A program made the position numbers and the translations under genes. The notes beneath the pieces were generated by a model. The model was not told the DNA's origin, searched no databases, and saw nothing but the letters and a program-made list of their open reading frames with translations. From contig CBDIBE010000006.1 in the NCBI GenBank assembly GCA_965276815.1, positions 186,001-250,000 on the forward strand: a DNA stretch of 64,000 bases, read 5' to 3'. Shown piece by piece: positions 37,736 to 48,251 of the stretch. The stretch comes from JAVVHH01 sp965276815 (GTDB lineage: Bacteria; Pseudomonadota; Alphaproteobacteria; Acetobacterales; Acetobacteraceae). Every line of letters starts with the position of its first letter. The stretch's first letter is position 1.

Positions 37736-38379
37736 AGGAAGAAAGTCGGCCGCCCTGGCCCGGTCCCAGGATCGGCCGTCCGGAAGATTCGCATCTCGCC
37801 ACCGCCCGGAAAGGTCACCACCTCCACCCCGTCCGGCCGCTTGATCACCGGCACCGGCGCCCCCGACCACACCGCGGCGATCAGCTTGGCATATTGCGCG
37901 TTTGGCCCCGGCGTCAGCGAGTGGTAGGCCGCGGCCGCCTCGGGCCAATCCTTCAACCTGGCATACAAGCTGTTCAGGAACCGCGCCGCATACTCGACAT
38001 TCGGCTTGGGGTCGAACGCCTCGTCGAGCGAGCGGAACGCGTCGGGGTGATACATCAGGTTGACCTGCATGCAGCCCACGTCGATCGAGATCACGCCCCG
38101 CGCCTGCAGCGCCTGCACCGCCTCGATCGCCTCCGCCTTGCTCGGATAATAGGTTCCGACCCCCTCGGCCGTCACCGTCCACGGCCACGGGTGGCGCTGG
38201 CCGGTGCGCGCATCGCTGCGCCCGCTCTCCACCAGGCCGATCGCCGCCAGCAGACCCGGCGCCGTATGCGCGCGCAGCTCGGCCGCGGCGATCGCGGGTT
38301 CGCACGCCGGCGGCGGCGGGACGCGAGGCGCCCCCCAGGCGGGCAGCGCGATCATGCAGGCAAGCCAGGCAAGGCGCAT
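37729..38379 (-). CDS. Lytic transglycosylase family protein
   Basis: A 216-residue secreted SLT-like protein. A signal peptide (MRLAWLACMIALPAWGA) is followed by an SLT-type fold with AAIGLVESGRSDA (catalytic Glu), GCMQVNLMYHP and AARFLNSLYARLKDWPEAAA. It would cleave peptidoglycan glycan strands. The C-terminal 45 residues are extra and the stop is at the junction with the broken binding-protein gene, so the tail may be affected by the deletion. The ATG at 38379 was chosen for the signal peptide; the frame is open far upstream. Confidence 0.82.
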   Translation of the reverse strand: MRLAWLACMIALPAWGAPRVPPPPACEPAIAAAELRAHTAPGLLAAIGLVESGRSDARTGQRHPWPWTVTAEGVGTYYPSKAEAIEAVQALQARGVISIDVGCMQVNLMYHPDAFRSLDEAFDPKPNVEYAARFLNSLYARLKDWPEAAAAYHSLTPGPNAQYAKLIAAVWSGAPVPVIKRPDGVEVVTFPGGGEMRIFRTADPGTGPGRPTFFLN

Positions 38380-38440
38380 GCCGCCCGTATGGCTGGATCG
38401 GCCGCTTGCCGCAACTCGCCGCACCGCGGCAAGATCGCCT

Positions 38441-39136
38441 ATGACCTTTTCCCTCCTGGTCCGCGACCCCTCCGGCGCGTTCGGCGCCGCCGTCGCCTCC
38501 AAATTCTTCGCCGTCGGCGCCTTGGTCGTCCACGTCGAGGGCGGCGTCGGCGCGCTCGCCACCCAGGCCTTGATCAACCCGATATACGCCGTGCACGGCA
38601 TGGCCCGGCTCCGCGCCGGCGAAGAGCCGCAGGCAATCGCCGACGCGCTCACCGCGCCAGACCCCGGGCAGGACCAGCGCCAACTGCACATCATCGACGG
38701 CCACGGCCGCATCGGCCAGCATACCGGCGCCGATTGCGTCGCCTGGGCCGGCCATGTCCGCGGCACAAACATATCGGCCGCCGGCAACATGCTGGCCGGG
38801 CCCGGCGTGGTCACGGCGATGCTCGACGGGTTCGCCCGCACCGAGGGCAGCCTCGCCGAACGCCTGATCGCGGCGCTGCAAGCCGGCGAGAACGCCGGCG
38901 GCGACAAGCGCGGCCGCCAGAGCGCGGCGGTAAGAATCTGCATCGCCGACCCCTACCCCGACGTGGACATCAGGGCCGACGACCATCCGGACCCGCTGGC
39001 CGAGTTGCGCCGGCTGCACCGTGTCAGCCTCGAGCGCTACGCCGTGCTCCGCCGCTTCATGGCTGGACGCGACGATCCCTGGGGCACGCTCGACCGGACG
39101 GTGATCGAGGCCGCGATCCAACAGGACAGTCGCTGA
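38441..39136 (+). CDS. DUF1028 family protein
   Basis: 231 residues with the family start MTFSLLVRDPSGAFGAAVAS and the segments ALATQALINPIYAVHGM and GRIGQHTGADCVAWAGHVRG. DUF1028 proteins have an Ntn-hydrolase-like fold and are often encoded next to amino-acid or peptide metabolism genes; activity is unknown. It is divergent from the transglycosylase gene with about 60 bases between. Confidence 0.88.
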   Translation: MTFSLLVRDPSGAFGAAVASKFFAVGALVVHVEGGVGALATQALINPIYAVHGMARLRAGEEPQAIADALTAPDPGQDQRQLHIIDGHGRIGQHTGADCVAWAGHVRGTNISAAGNMLAGPGVVTAMLDGFARTEGSLAERLIAALQAGENAGGDKRGRQSAAVRICIADPYPDVDIRADDHPDPLAELRRLHRVSLERYAVLRRFMAGRDDPWGTLDRTVIEAAIQQDSR

Positions 39137-39198
39137 GCCCCCTTCACACCGGGCGCAAGCTCAGGGCATCATTGCGCAAGCACACGGAGACAACAACG

Positions 39199-40173
39199 AT
39201 GCGCCGCTTCGCCGCCTGTCTCGCCCTCTTCGCCGCCGCCGCGGCCCCGGCCCACGCCTACACCGCCATCTACTCCTTCGGCGACAGCCTCTCGGATGTC
39301 GGCAACGACTATCTCGCAACCTCCGGCGCCGAGCCCTCCGCACCTTATTTCGCCGGCCGCTTCTCCAACGGCCCGAACTGGCTCGACGATCTCGCCGCCT
39401 ATTACGGCGTGGGCCCGCTGCTCCCCAGCCTGGCCGGCGGCACCGACTACGCCTTCGGCGGCGCCCGCTCCGGCGCGAACACCATCGTCCCGCTGTCCGG
39501 CACGGCCGCGCTCGTGCCGAGCGTCGACGCGCAGGTAGCTTCGTTCGTGAGCACGGTCGGCGCCGCACCGTCCACTGCGCTGTACACTGTGTGGAGCGGC
39601 GCCAACGACATCATCGCCGCCATCTCGGCCGCTGCCATCAATCCGGCGACAAACCTCACGTCGGCGATCTCTCAAGCGGTTACCGACGAGGTGGATGCTG
39701 TCGAGGGGCTGCTCGCTGACGGCGCGACGAGCCTGCTCGTCGTCGGCAACCCCGACCTCGGCGCGACGCCATCCCTCCTCTCCACCCCGCTGGCCGGGCT
39801 CGGCACGGCGCTCACAGAGGAATTCGACACCTCGCTGCAGACGCAGATCTCGGCGCTCCCGGGTGTCAGCTACCTGAACCTGTTCCCGCTGATCGCGGAC
39901 GCGCCCGAATACGGCTTCACGAACACGACGACGGCCTGCTTCGTCTCGCCCACCGGCGGCTACGGCGATCCGAACTACCTCACCGATGGCTCGCTCTGCT
40001 CCCTGACGCAGGCCGGGCAGGATACCCATTTGTTCTTCGACACCCTGCACCCGACCGAAGCCGGCTACGCGGTCGTCGCGGAATTGGCGGTGCCCGAGCC
40101 GCGCAGCCTAGCCCTCCTGGCACTCGGCGTCGCCGCGTGCCTATGGGTCCGGCGCACCCGCCTACTCGTCTGA
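39199..40173 (+). CDS. GDSL-type esterase/lipase with PEP-CTERM sorting signal
   Basis: A 324-residue secreted SGNH hydrolase. The signal peptide is MRRFAACLALFAAAAAPAHA. The catalytic Ser block is YSFGDSLSDVGNDYL, the Asn block is TVWSGANDIIAAI and the Asp-His block is FFDTLHPTEAGYAV. The C-terminus is a PEP-CTERM signal: VPEPRSLALLALGVAACLWV followed by basic residues. That implies an exosortase elsewhere in the genome. The end overlaps the convergent kinase gene by 12 bases. Confidence 0.88.
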   Translation: MRRFAACLALFAAAAAPAHAYTAIYSFGDSLSDVGNDYLATSGAEPSAPYFAGRFSNGPNWLDDLAAYYGVGPLLPSLAGGTDYAFGGARSGANTIVPLSGTAALVPSVDAQVASFVSTVGAAPSTALYTVWSGANDIIAAISAAAINPATNLTSAISQAVTDEVDAVEGLLADGATSLLVVGNPDLGATPSLLSTPLAGLGTALTEEFDTSLQTQISALPGVSYLNLFPLIADAPEYGFTNTTTACFVSPTGGYGDPNYLTDGSLCSLTQAGQDTHLFFDTLHPTEAGYAVVAELAVPEPRSLALLALGVAACLWVRRTRLLV

Positions 40174-41210
40174 AGAGTCGCGCCGGTTGGTGAACCGCGC
40201 ATTCCCCAGCCCGGTGCCGATCGTCATCGCGCCCCAGCGCTCCACATCCTGCATGAACGGCGCCTCGCTGAGCCCCTGAACGACCGCGTCGTTGTGCATG
40301 GCCACATTTGTCTCATGCCGGCCAATACGCGGGATCGCCTGGCGCAGCCGCTCCGGCAGGTTGAACGATTGGCTCTCCCAATTCCCCGGCAGATTCTGCC
40401 CGCCGCGCTCGATCGACCCGTCAGCCGCAATCAGGCCGGGACAGCCAACCGCAATGAACGGCGCCAGGCTGAGCGAGTGCTTCTTCGCCTCCTTGATCAT
40501 GCCTTGCAGCATCTCGACGATCCGCTCCACCGCCTCGTCGCGCTTCGGCTTATCGTCGCGATGCCGCCACACCTCGGTCGCGGCCACCTCGCTCTTCGAC
40601 AGGTTCTTCGCCCGCTTCTGATGCAGCGCGACCAAGCCGACCCGCGCATTGGTCCCGCCGATATCCATAGCGAGGATGCTGTCGTGCCCGTCGAAGATCC
40701 AGCTCGGCGCCAGCTGCGCGCCGCCGATCAACCCCGCCTCGTCCGGGTGGTGCCGGATCGGCGTCAACTCGATCCCAACCCCTTCGGAGCGCAGGATCAC
40801 GCCGGCTCGTCCGATCGCCAGCCCCCCGACCCGGCCGCCGCTGAACCCGCCGCCGACCACGACCCGCTCGGTATCCGCCCATCCCTTCAACTTCAGGAAG
40901 CGCCGGATGACGCCGGCGAATTCCTGCGCAAATGACTCGATCGCGGTGTGCACCACCGCCGCTTCCTCCGGCGTTCCTTCGGCCAGCAGCTTGTCGAGCG
41001 TCTCCGCTCGCAGCTCCTCGGTCGGCGTTTCCCCTAACGGATCGGGCCCGCTGCCGGCGACGCTCTCGCGAACGTCGTCGAGCAGCGAGCGGAAAGCCCG
41101 CCGGCTGGCGCGGTCTCCCGTAAACCCCTCGCCGTCCCGCAACTCCGCGTTGTACGCGTCCACGATCACGGCAGGCAGCAGCTTCCCGCCGTGCTCGATG
41201 GACATCGACA

Positions 41211-41211
<1 letters not shown>
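40162..41211 (-). CDS. ROK-like sugar kinase with circularly permuted motif order
   Basis: 349 residues. The motifs of a ROK/ASKHA kinase are all here but in rotated order. The block that ends a normal ROK protein comes first: TERVVVGGGFSGGRVGG at about 114-130 and HHPDEAGLIGGAQLA at 154-168. The blocks that start a normal protein follow: MDIGGTNARVGLV at 182-194, VGCPGLIAADGSIERGGQNL at 255-274, MHNDAVVQGL with the catalytic Asp at 308, and TIGTGLGNARF at 330-340. The N-terminal 90 residues are helical with no known domain, and the ROK zinc motif is absent. The start overlaps the glgX stop (TGATG), so it is coupled to glycogen debranching; glucose is the likely substrate, but this is inference. 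Confidence 0.8.
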
Positions 41212-43391
<2,180 letters not shown>

Positions 43392-43460
43392 CCAGGGTTG
43401 CAGCCAAATCGGGACTCAATTGCGGCAGGCGCATTTACAAATCTCGCAAGATAGGCGTAT

Positions 43461-44849
43461 ATGCACGCGATGAGCACGCTCGCCGCGTCTGCCCGACCTG
43501 GCCATGCCGCCCGCACCCAAGCGCTGCTTGAATCGCCGATCCTGACGACCATGCTACGCCTTGCCGCGCCCAACGTCCTCGTGATGCTGGCGCAGGCATC
43601 GACCGGGTTGGTCGAGACCGCGTTCGTCGGCCGGCTCGGCACTTCGGCGCTGGCGGGCATGGCGCTGGTCTTCCCAGGCATCATGCTGATGCAGATGATC
43701 TCTGGCGGCGCCATGGGCGGCGGCATCTCGTCGGCCATCGCCCGCGCGCTCGGCGCCGGCCGGCGCGAGGCCGCGGATGCGCTGGTCTGGCACGCGCTGG
43801 CGATCAATTTCGCCTTTGGTGTGCTGTTCATGGCGCTCGGGCTGCTCTGCGGCGCCATTCTTTACCGGGCGATGGGCGGCGAAGGCGCGGCGCTCGCCGC
43901 AGCACTCCGCTATTCCGGTATCGTTTTTAGCGGCGCGATCCTGCTATGGCTGATGAACGCGCTGGCGAGCTGCATCCGCGGCACCGGCAACATGGCGGTG
44001 CCGGCGATGGTGATCTGCGGCGGCGCCCTGGTGCTGGTTCCGCTTTCGCCCTGCCTGATCTTCGGCATCGGCCCGTTCCCGGCGCTTGGCGTGGCTGGCG
44101 GCGGCGTGGCGCTACTGTTTTATTACGCCGCGGGCACGGCGATCTTTGCCTGGTATCTGCGGTCCGGCCGCTCGGTTGTCCGGTTGCGCCCGGCGCCGCT
44201 GCGCGCGGCTTCGCTCTGGGAGATCTTGCGCGTTGGGCTGGTGGCCTCGCTGGTCTCGCTGCAGACGCAGATCGTGGTCTCGGCGGCGACCGCCTATGTC
44301 GGCCGGTTCGGCACCAGCGCGATCGCCGGCTATGGCGCCGGGGCGCGCTTGGAATACTTGCTCGTGCCACTGGTGTTCGGCCTCGGCGCCCCGCTCGTCG
44401 CGTTGGTCGGCACCAATATCGGCGCGGGCCAGGGACACCGGGCCCTGCGCGTCGCGTGGATCGGCTCCGCCGTCGCCTTCGCGATGACCGAGGCGATCGG
44501 CCTCGCCGCAACCGCCTATCCGCAAGCGTGGCTGCGCATATTCGGCGCCGACCCGGCGATGCTCGAAGTCGGCAGCTCCTATTTGCGGCTTACCGGGCCG
44601 TTCTACGGCTTCTTTGGCCTGGGTATGGCCATCTACTTCGCCTCGCAAGGCGCGGGACGGCTCGCTTGGCCGCTGCTGGCCGCCGTGCTGCGCATGCTGA
44701 TCGCGGTCGGCGGCGGCTGGCTGGCGCTGCAATGGACCGGGTCCCTCGCCTCGGTGTTCCTCGCCCTCGGCGCCGGCTTGCTGGTGCTGGGCGCGGTCAA
44801 CTCGGCCGCGCTCGCCGCCGGCGCCTGGTTCAGGACATCAGCCGCATGA
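43461..44849 (+). CDS. MATE family efflux transporter
   Basis: A 462-residue membrane protein with 12 predicted helices in two similar halves. Typical sequence includes GLVETAFVGRLGTSALAGMA in the first half and YVGRFGTSAIAGYGAGARLE in the second. It would export cationic compounds using a sodium or proton gradient; the substrate is unknown. It overlaps the next gene by ATGA. Confidence 0.92.
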   Translation: MHAMSTLAASARPGHAARTQALLESPILTTMLRLAAPNVLVMLAQASTGLVETAFVGRLGTSALAGMALVFPGIMLMQMISGGAMGGGISSAIARALGAGRREAADALVWHALAINFAFGVLFMALGLLCGAILYRAMGGEGAALAAALRYSGIVFSGAILLWLMNALASCIRGTGNMAVPAMVICGGALVLVPLSPCLIFGIGPFPALGVAGGGVALLFYYAAGTAIFAWYLRSGRSVVRLRPAPLRAASLWEILRVGLVASLVSLQTQIVVSAATAYVGRFGTSAIAGYGAGARLEYLLVPLVFGLGAPLVALVGTNIGAGQGHRALRVAWIGSAVAFAMTEAIGLAATAYPQAWLRIFGADPAMLEVGSSYLRLTGPFYGFFGLGMAIYFASQGAGRLAWPLLAAVLRMLIAVGGGWLALQWTGSLASVFLALGAGLLVLGAVNSAALAAGAWFRTSAA

Positions 44850-45301
44850 GCGAGTTGTATTTCGAAGATTTCCATCCCGGCCTGACCTTCACCTCCGGCA
44901 CGGTGACGATCACGCGCGAACGCATGATCACCTTCGCCGAGGAGTTCGACCCGCAAGCCGCGCATCTCAGCGAGGAGCTGGCTGCCACGAGCCAGTTCGG
45001 CGAGCTGATCGCCAGCGGCTGGCATACGGCGAGCCTTACCATGCGCCTGCAGATCGAAGCCGGGCTCGGCCGCATCGCCGGCGGCATCATGGGCGCCGGC
45101 GTCGAGAAGCTCGCCTGGCTCCGCCCGGTGCGACCCGGTGACGAGCTGCACGCCGTCGTCGAAATTACCGAAATCCGCCCGTCCCGTTCCCGCCCAGACC
45201 GCGGCCTGGTCACCTTCCTGACCACGACGGTCAACCAGAACGGCGAGCCCGTTGAAACGATGCTCGGTACTGTAATCGCACCGAAGCGGCCTCAGAGCTA
45301 G
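44846..45301 (+). CDS. MaoC-like (hot-dog fold) dehydratase family protein
   Basis: 151 residues. The family pattern is YFEDFHPGLTFTSGTVTITR, EFDPQAAHLSEELA and FGELIASGWHTASLTMRL, in which the Asp and His of the hydratase site are visible. It may hydrate enoyl-CoA compounds; the substrate is unknown. It is translationally coupled to the MATE gene, an arrangement with no obvious metabolic explanation. Confidence 0.88.
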   Translation: MSELYFEDFHPGLTFTSGTVTITRERMITFAEEFDPQAAHLSEELAATSQFGELIASGWHTASLTMRLQIEAGLGRIAGGIMGAGVEKLAWLRPVRPGDELHAVVEITEIRPSRSRPDRGLVTFLTTTVNQNGEPVETMLGTVIAPKRPQS

Positions 45302-45355
45302 CCCGACTCCACCCTCGCCGGACATAGTGGCCGCGCGAACAAGGGTAAAGCTTAG

Positions 45356-45859
45356 ATGTATCAATGGATCGGCCTGGCCGCCTTGCTGGCGCTCTCGGGA
45401 TGCGGGAGCTTGTTGACTGAAGGAACCTCCACCGCGGCCGGCGTTGCCGGCGCCGCAGCCGGGGCAGCGATCACCAAGAACGCGACGGTTGCCGCCGCGA
45501 TCGGCCTCGGAGCCAACTCGCTCGCGTCCGAAGGGCTCAGCTACGCCGAACGCTACGTGCACAAGAACGAGCAGGACAACATCGCGCTGGTCGGCGGCGA
45601 CCTTCCGGTCGGCGTCGCCGCCCCCTGGTCGGTGCGGCACGACATCCCGATCGAGCCCGACGAGCAGGGCCAGGTCGTGGTCAGCCGCGAATTCGGCGCG
45701 CTCGGTTTCCATTGCAAGGAGATCGTCTTCTCCGTGGACGAGACGAAGAAGGCAGGCGTGCAGCGCTCGTTCTACACCGCCGATATTTGCCAGGACGGGA
45801 CGGTATGGCGCTGGGCCACCGCGGAGCCGTCGACCGCGCGCTGGAGCGGCTTGCAGTGA
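45356..45859 (+). CDS. Glycine-rich lipoprotein, first of a tandem pair
   Basis: 167 residues with a lipoprotein signal ending in the lipobox LSGC (cysteine near residue 16). An Ala/Gly-rich stretch follows (AAGVAGAAAGAAITKNATVA) that could insert into a membrane as a glycine zipper. The C-terminal 90 residues (PWSVRHDIPI, CKEIVFSVDETKK, then ICQDGTVWRWATAEPSTARW) are clearly related to the same region of the next gene. No known family was recognised. The stop overlaps the next start (GTGA). Confidence 0.75.
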   Translation: MYQWIGLAALLALSGCGSLLTEGTSTAAGVAGAAAGAAITKNATVAAAIGLGANSLASEGLSYAERYVHKNEQDNIALVGGDLPVGVAAPWSVRHDIPIEPDEQGQVVVSREFGALGFHCKEIVFSVDETKKAGVQRSFYTADICQDGTVWRWATAEPSTARWSGLQ

Positions 45860-46335
45860 GGCTGGCGGTGCTGGCTTTGCTCGCCCTGTTGCCCGGCTGC
45901 AGCCTCATTGGGGACGCGTCGGGCGTGGTTGCGGCCGGCATCACCGGGTCGGCCACCGCCAACCCGGCCATTGGTATCGGTGTCGGCATCGGGGTTCGCG
46001 CCGGCGTCGACGACCTGGTCAACTATCTGGAGCGCAAGCGGCATGGCGCCGAGCAGGACGCGATTGCCGAGACCGCCGGGTCGGCGCCACTGGGCGAGGC
46101 ACGCGCCTGGGAGATCCGCCACACGATCCCCTTCGGCAACGAGCGCGGCCAGCTCGCGGCGGTGCGCGAGTTCAACACCCCGCTCGCCACGTGCCGCGAA
46201 ATCGTGTTCAGCGTCGAGGACGACACCAAAGAGGTCTATGTGACCACCCTCTGCCGCAACCAGGACCGCTGGGCCTGGGCCGAAGCGGAGCCCGCAGTGG
46301 AGCGTTGGGGCTACCTCCAACACATCGGCTTTTAG
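45856..46335 (+). CDS. Glycine-rich lipoprotein, second of a tandem pair
   Basis: 159 residues from a GTG that overlaps the previous stop. The short signal ends in the lipobox LPGC. A Gly/Ala/Ile-rich segment (NPAIGIGVGIGVRAGVDDLV) is followed by a C-terminal domain with AWEIRHTIPF, CREIVFSVEDDTKEVYVTTL and WAWAEAEPAVERWGYLQ, which aligns with the first lipoprotein. Gene duplication is likely. The conserved pair of cysteines (one before EIVFSV, one in the TLC/DIC position) could form a disulfide. Function is unknown. Confidence 0.75.
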   Translation: MRLAVLALLALLPGCSLIGDASGVVAAGITGSATANPAIGIGVGIGVRAGVDDLVNYLERKRHGAEQDAIAETAGSAPLGEARAWEIRHTIPFGNERGQLAAVREFNTPLATCREIVFSVEDDTKEVYVTTLCRNQDRWAWAEAEPAVERWGYLQHIGF

Positions 46336-46408
46336 CTGCAGTAAAAATCGAAGACCAGCAGACACGGCGCCGGGTGGTCAACTGGTCCGACTCGCAGGGC
46401 GCGACCGT

Positions 46409-46447
46409 CTAGACCGCCGCCCTGACTGTGTCAGGGCGGCGGTCTAG
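46409..46447. terminator. Perfect 17-bp palindrome between convergent genes (bidirectional terminator)
   Basis: Positions 46409-46425 pair perfectly with 46431-46447 around the loop CTGTG. It is followed on the plus strand by TTACTTTTGG. It lies between the lipoprotein pair and the convergent acyl-CoA ligase gene, so it can serve both. Confidence 0.75.
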
Positions 46448-46461
46448 TTACTTTTGGTGGC

Positions 46462-46521
46462 GAGCAACTTTGTCGCATGACTGGCGTCGCTGTCGCGATT
46501 CCAGTCAGGGCGACGTTGCTC
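46462..46521. repeat. Imperfect inverted repeat next to the terminator
   Basis: GAGCAAC, GTCGC and GACTGG on the left pair in order with CCAGTC, GCGAC and GTTGCTC on the right, around a 16-base centre that itself contains GTCGC/GCGA. The element just touches the stop codon of the acyl-CoA ligase. It could be a second terminator or the trace of a small mobile element. Confidence 0.5.
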
Positions 46522-48170
46522 TAATCCTGCTCCGCCGTCGACGCCGGCAGCTTGTAGTCGCGAAACCGCTGCCGAAGTGCAAGCTTGTTCAGCTTGCCCG
46601 TCGCGGTATGCGGCAGCTCGTCGACGACGGCCACCTCGTCCGGGACCCACCATTTCGGCACCTGCCCCTGGTAGGATGCCAGCAATCCCTGCCGGTCCAC
46701 CGTCCGGCCCGGCTTGGCGACCACGACCAGCAACGGCCGCTCGCCCCACCGTTCGTGCTGCGCGGCGACCACCGCCGCCTCGGCCACGTCCGGATGAGCC
46801 ACCGCGATGTTCTCCAACTGAATGGAGCTGATCCACTCGCCGCCCGACTTGACCACATCCTTCGTCCGGTCGGTGATCTCAAGATAGCCGTCGGGGTCGA
46901 TGGTCGCGACATCGCCCGTGGCAAACCAACTCTGTGCGTCCGTCGCGTCCTCTGCCGCGTTGATATATCGCCGGGTGACCCACGGGCCCCGCACCTCGAG
47001 ATTGCCGAAACTCGTCCCGTCCCAGGGCAGTTCCTGTTTGCGATCGTCCACGATCCGCATCTCGAGCCCGGCGATCGGCCGTCCCTGCTTGAGCCGTATC
47101 CGCTCCTGCTCCGCTTCGGGGAGGTTCTCAAACCCCGGTTTGGGCGCAAACACCGTCCCCAGCGGACTGGTCTCGGTCATCCCCCAAGCATGGATCACGT
47201 TCACCCCGTAATCGCGCCGGAACGCCTCCATCAGCATGGGCGGGCAGGCCGAGCCGCCTGTGACCAGCCGCTGCAAATGCTCCAGCCGCCCGCCCGCGCT
47301 CTGCAGATATTGCAGCAGCCCCATCCACACCGTCGGCACCCCGGCCGTGAACGTGACTCGCTCCTCCTGCAGCAGCCGGTGCAGGCTGGCGCCATCGAGA
47401 TGCCGCCCCGGCATGATCAGGCTGGCCCCGGCCATGACCGCGCAATAGGGCAGCCCCCAAGCGTTGACGTGGAACATCGGCACCACCGGCAGCACCCGGT
47501 CTGCCGCCCGCAAGCCGAACACATCAGCCATATTGATCGCATACGCATGGATCACCGTGCTCCGATGGCTGTAAAGCACGCCCTTGGGCCGCCCGGTCGT
47601 GCCCGAGGTGTAGCACAGCGAGCTCGCCGCCTGCTCATCCAGCTCCGGCCAGGCAAAATCCGCCGCAGCGTCTGCCACCAAGCTCTCGTAGCACAGCAGC
47701 TTTTGACCCGGCGCCAACTTGACCTCCGGCATCTCCGCTTCCGCGGCCAGCATCACCACCGCGCGGATCGTCGGGATGGCCGTCGCGATCGTCTCGAGCA
47801 GTGGCACGAAGCTGAGATCGGCGCAGAGCACGACGCTGCCGGCATCGTTGACGATGAAAGCGATGTCGTCCGGCGCCAGCCGCGGATTGACGGTATGGAT
47901 CACCGCGCCCATGCCAGAGACGCCGTAATACAGCTCCAAATGGCGAAAACTGTTCCAAGCCAGCGTCGCCACCCGGTCATGCGGGCCAACCCCGAGCCCT
48001 TGCAGCGCCCGGGCCAGCCGCCGGGCGCGAGCCTCGATCTCCCCATAATTCGTCCGGTGCGTCGTGCCGTCGACCAGGTGCGACACGACCTCGCCCGCCC
48101 CATGAGACCGTGCCGCATGGGTGATGATGGACGAGACGAGCAACGGCTGAGACTGCATCAACCCGAGCAT
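46521..48170 (-). CDS. Fatty-acid (acyl)-CoA ligase, AMP-forming
   Basis: An ANL-superfamily enzyme of 549 residues that activates a carboxylic acid to its CoA ester. The AMP motif is LCYTSGTTGRPKGVLYSHRS, the A5 motif HAWGMTETSPLG, the A7 motif FATGDVATIDPDGYLEITDR, and the catalytic C-terminal lysine lies in HTATGKLNKLALR. The N-terminus MLGLMQSQPLLVSSIITHAA is that of the medium/long-chain ligase group. It is divergent from the MBL gene with 81 bases between. Confidence 0.92.
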   Translation of the reverse strand: MLGLMQSQPLLVSSIITHAARSHGAGEVVSHLVDGTTHRTNYGEIEARARRLARALQGLGVGPHDRVATLAWNSFRHLELYYGVSGMGAVIHTVNPRLAPDDIAFIVNDAGSVVLCADLSFVPLLETIATAIPTIRAVVMLAAEAEMPEVKLAPGQKLLCYESLVADAAADFAWPELDEQAASSLCYTSGTTGRPKGVLYSHRSTVIHAYAINMADVFGLRAADRVLPVVPMFHVNAWGLPYCAVMAGASLIMPGRHLDGASLHRLLQEERVTFTAGVPTVWMGLLQYLQSAGGRLEHLQRLVTGGSACPPMLMEAFRRDYGVNVIHAWGMTETSPLGTVFAPKPGFENLPEAEQERIRLKQGRPIAGLEMRIVDDRKQELPWDGTSFGNLEVRGPWVTRRYINAAEDATDAQSWFATGDVATIDPDGYLEITDRTKDVVKSGGEWISSIQLENIAVAHPDVAEAAVVAAQHERWGERPLLVVVAKPGRTVDRQGLLASYQGQVPKWWVPDEVAVVDELPHTATGKLNKLALRQRFRDYKLPASTAEQD

Positions 48171-48251
48171 CGCGTTTCCCCTGGGACCGGCGTTATTGAA
48201 CGCGGCCTCGCGCTGGAATAGCGTGTCGCCTGCAAGACCGGAAGCATCTCG

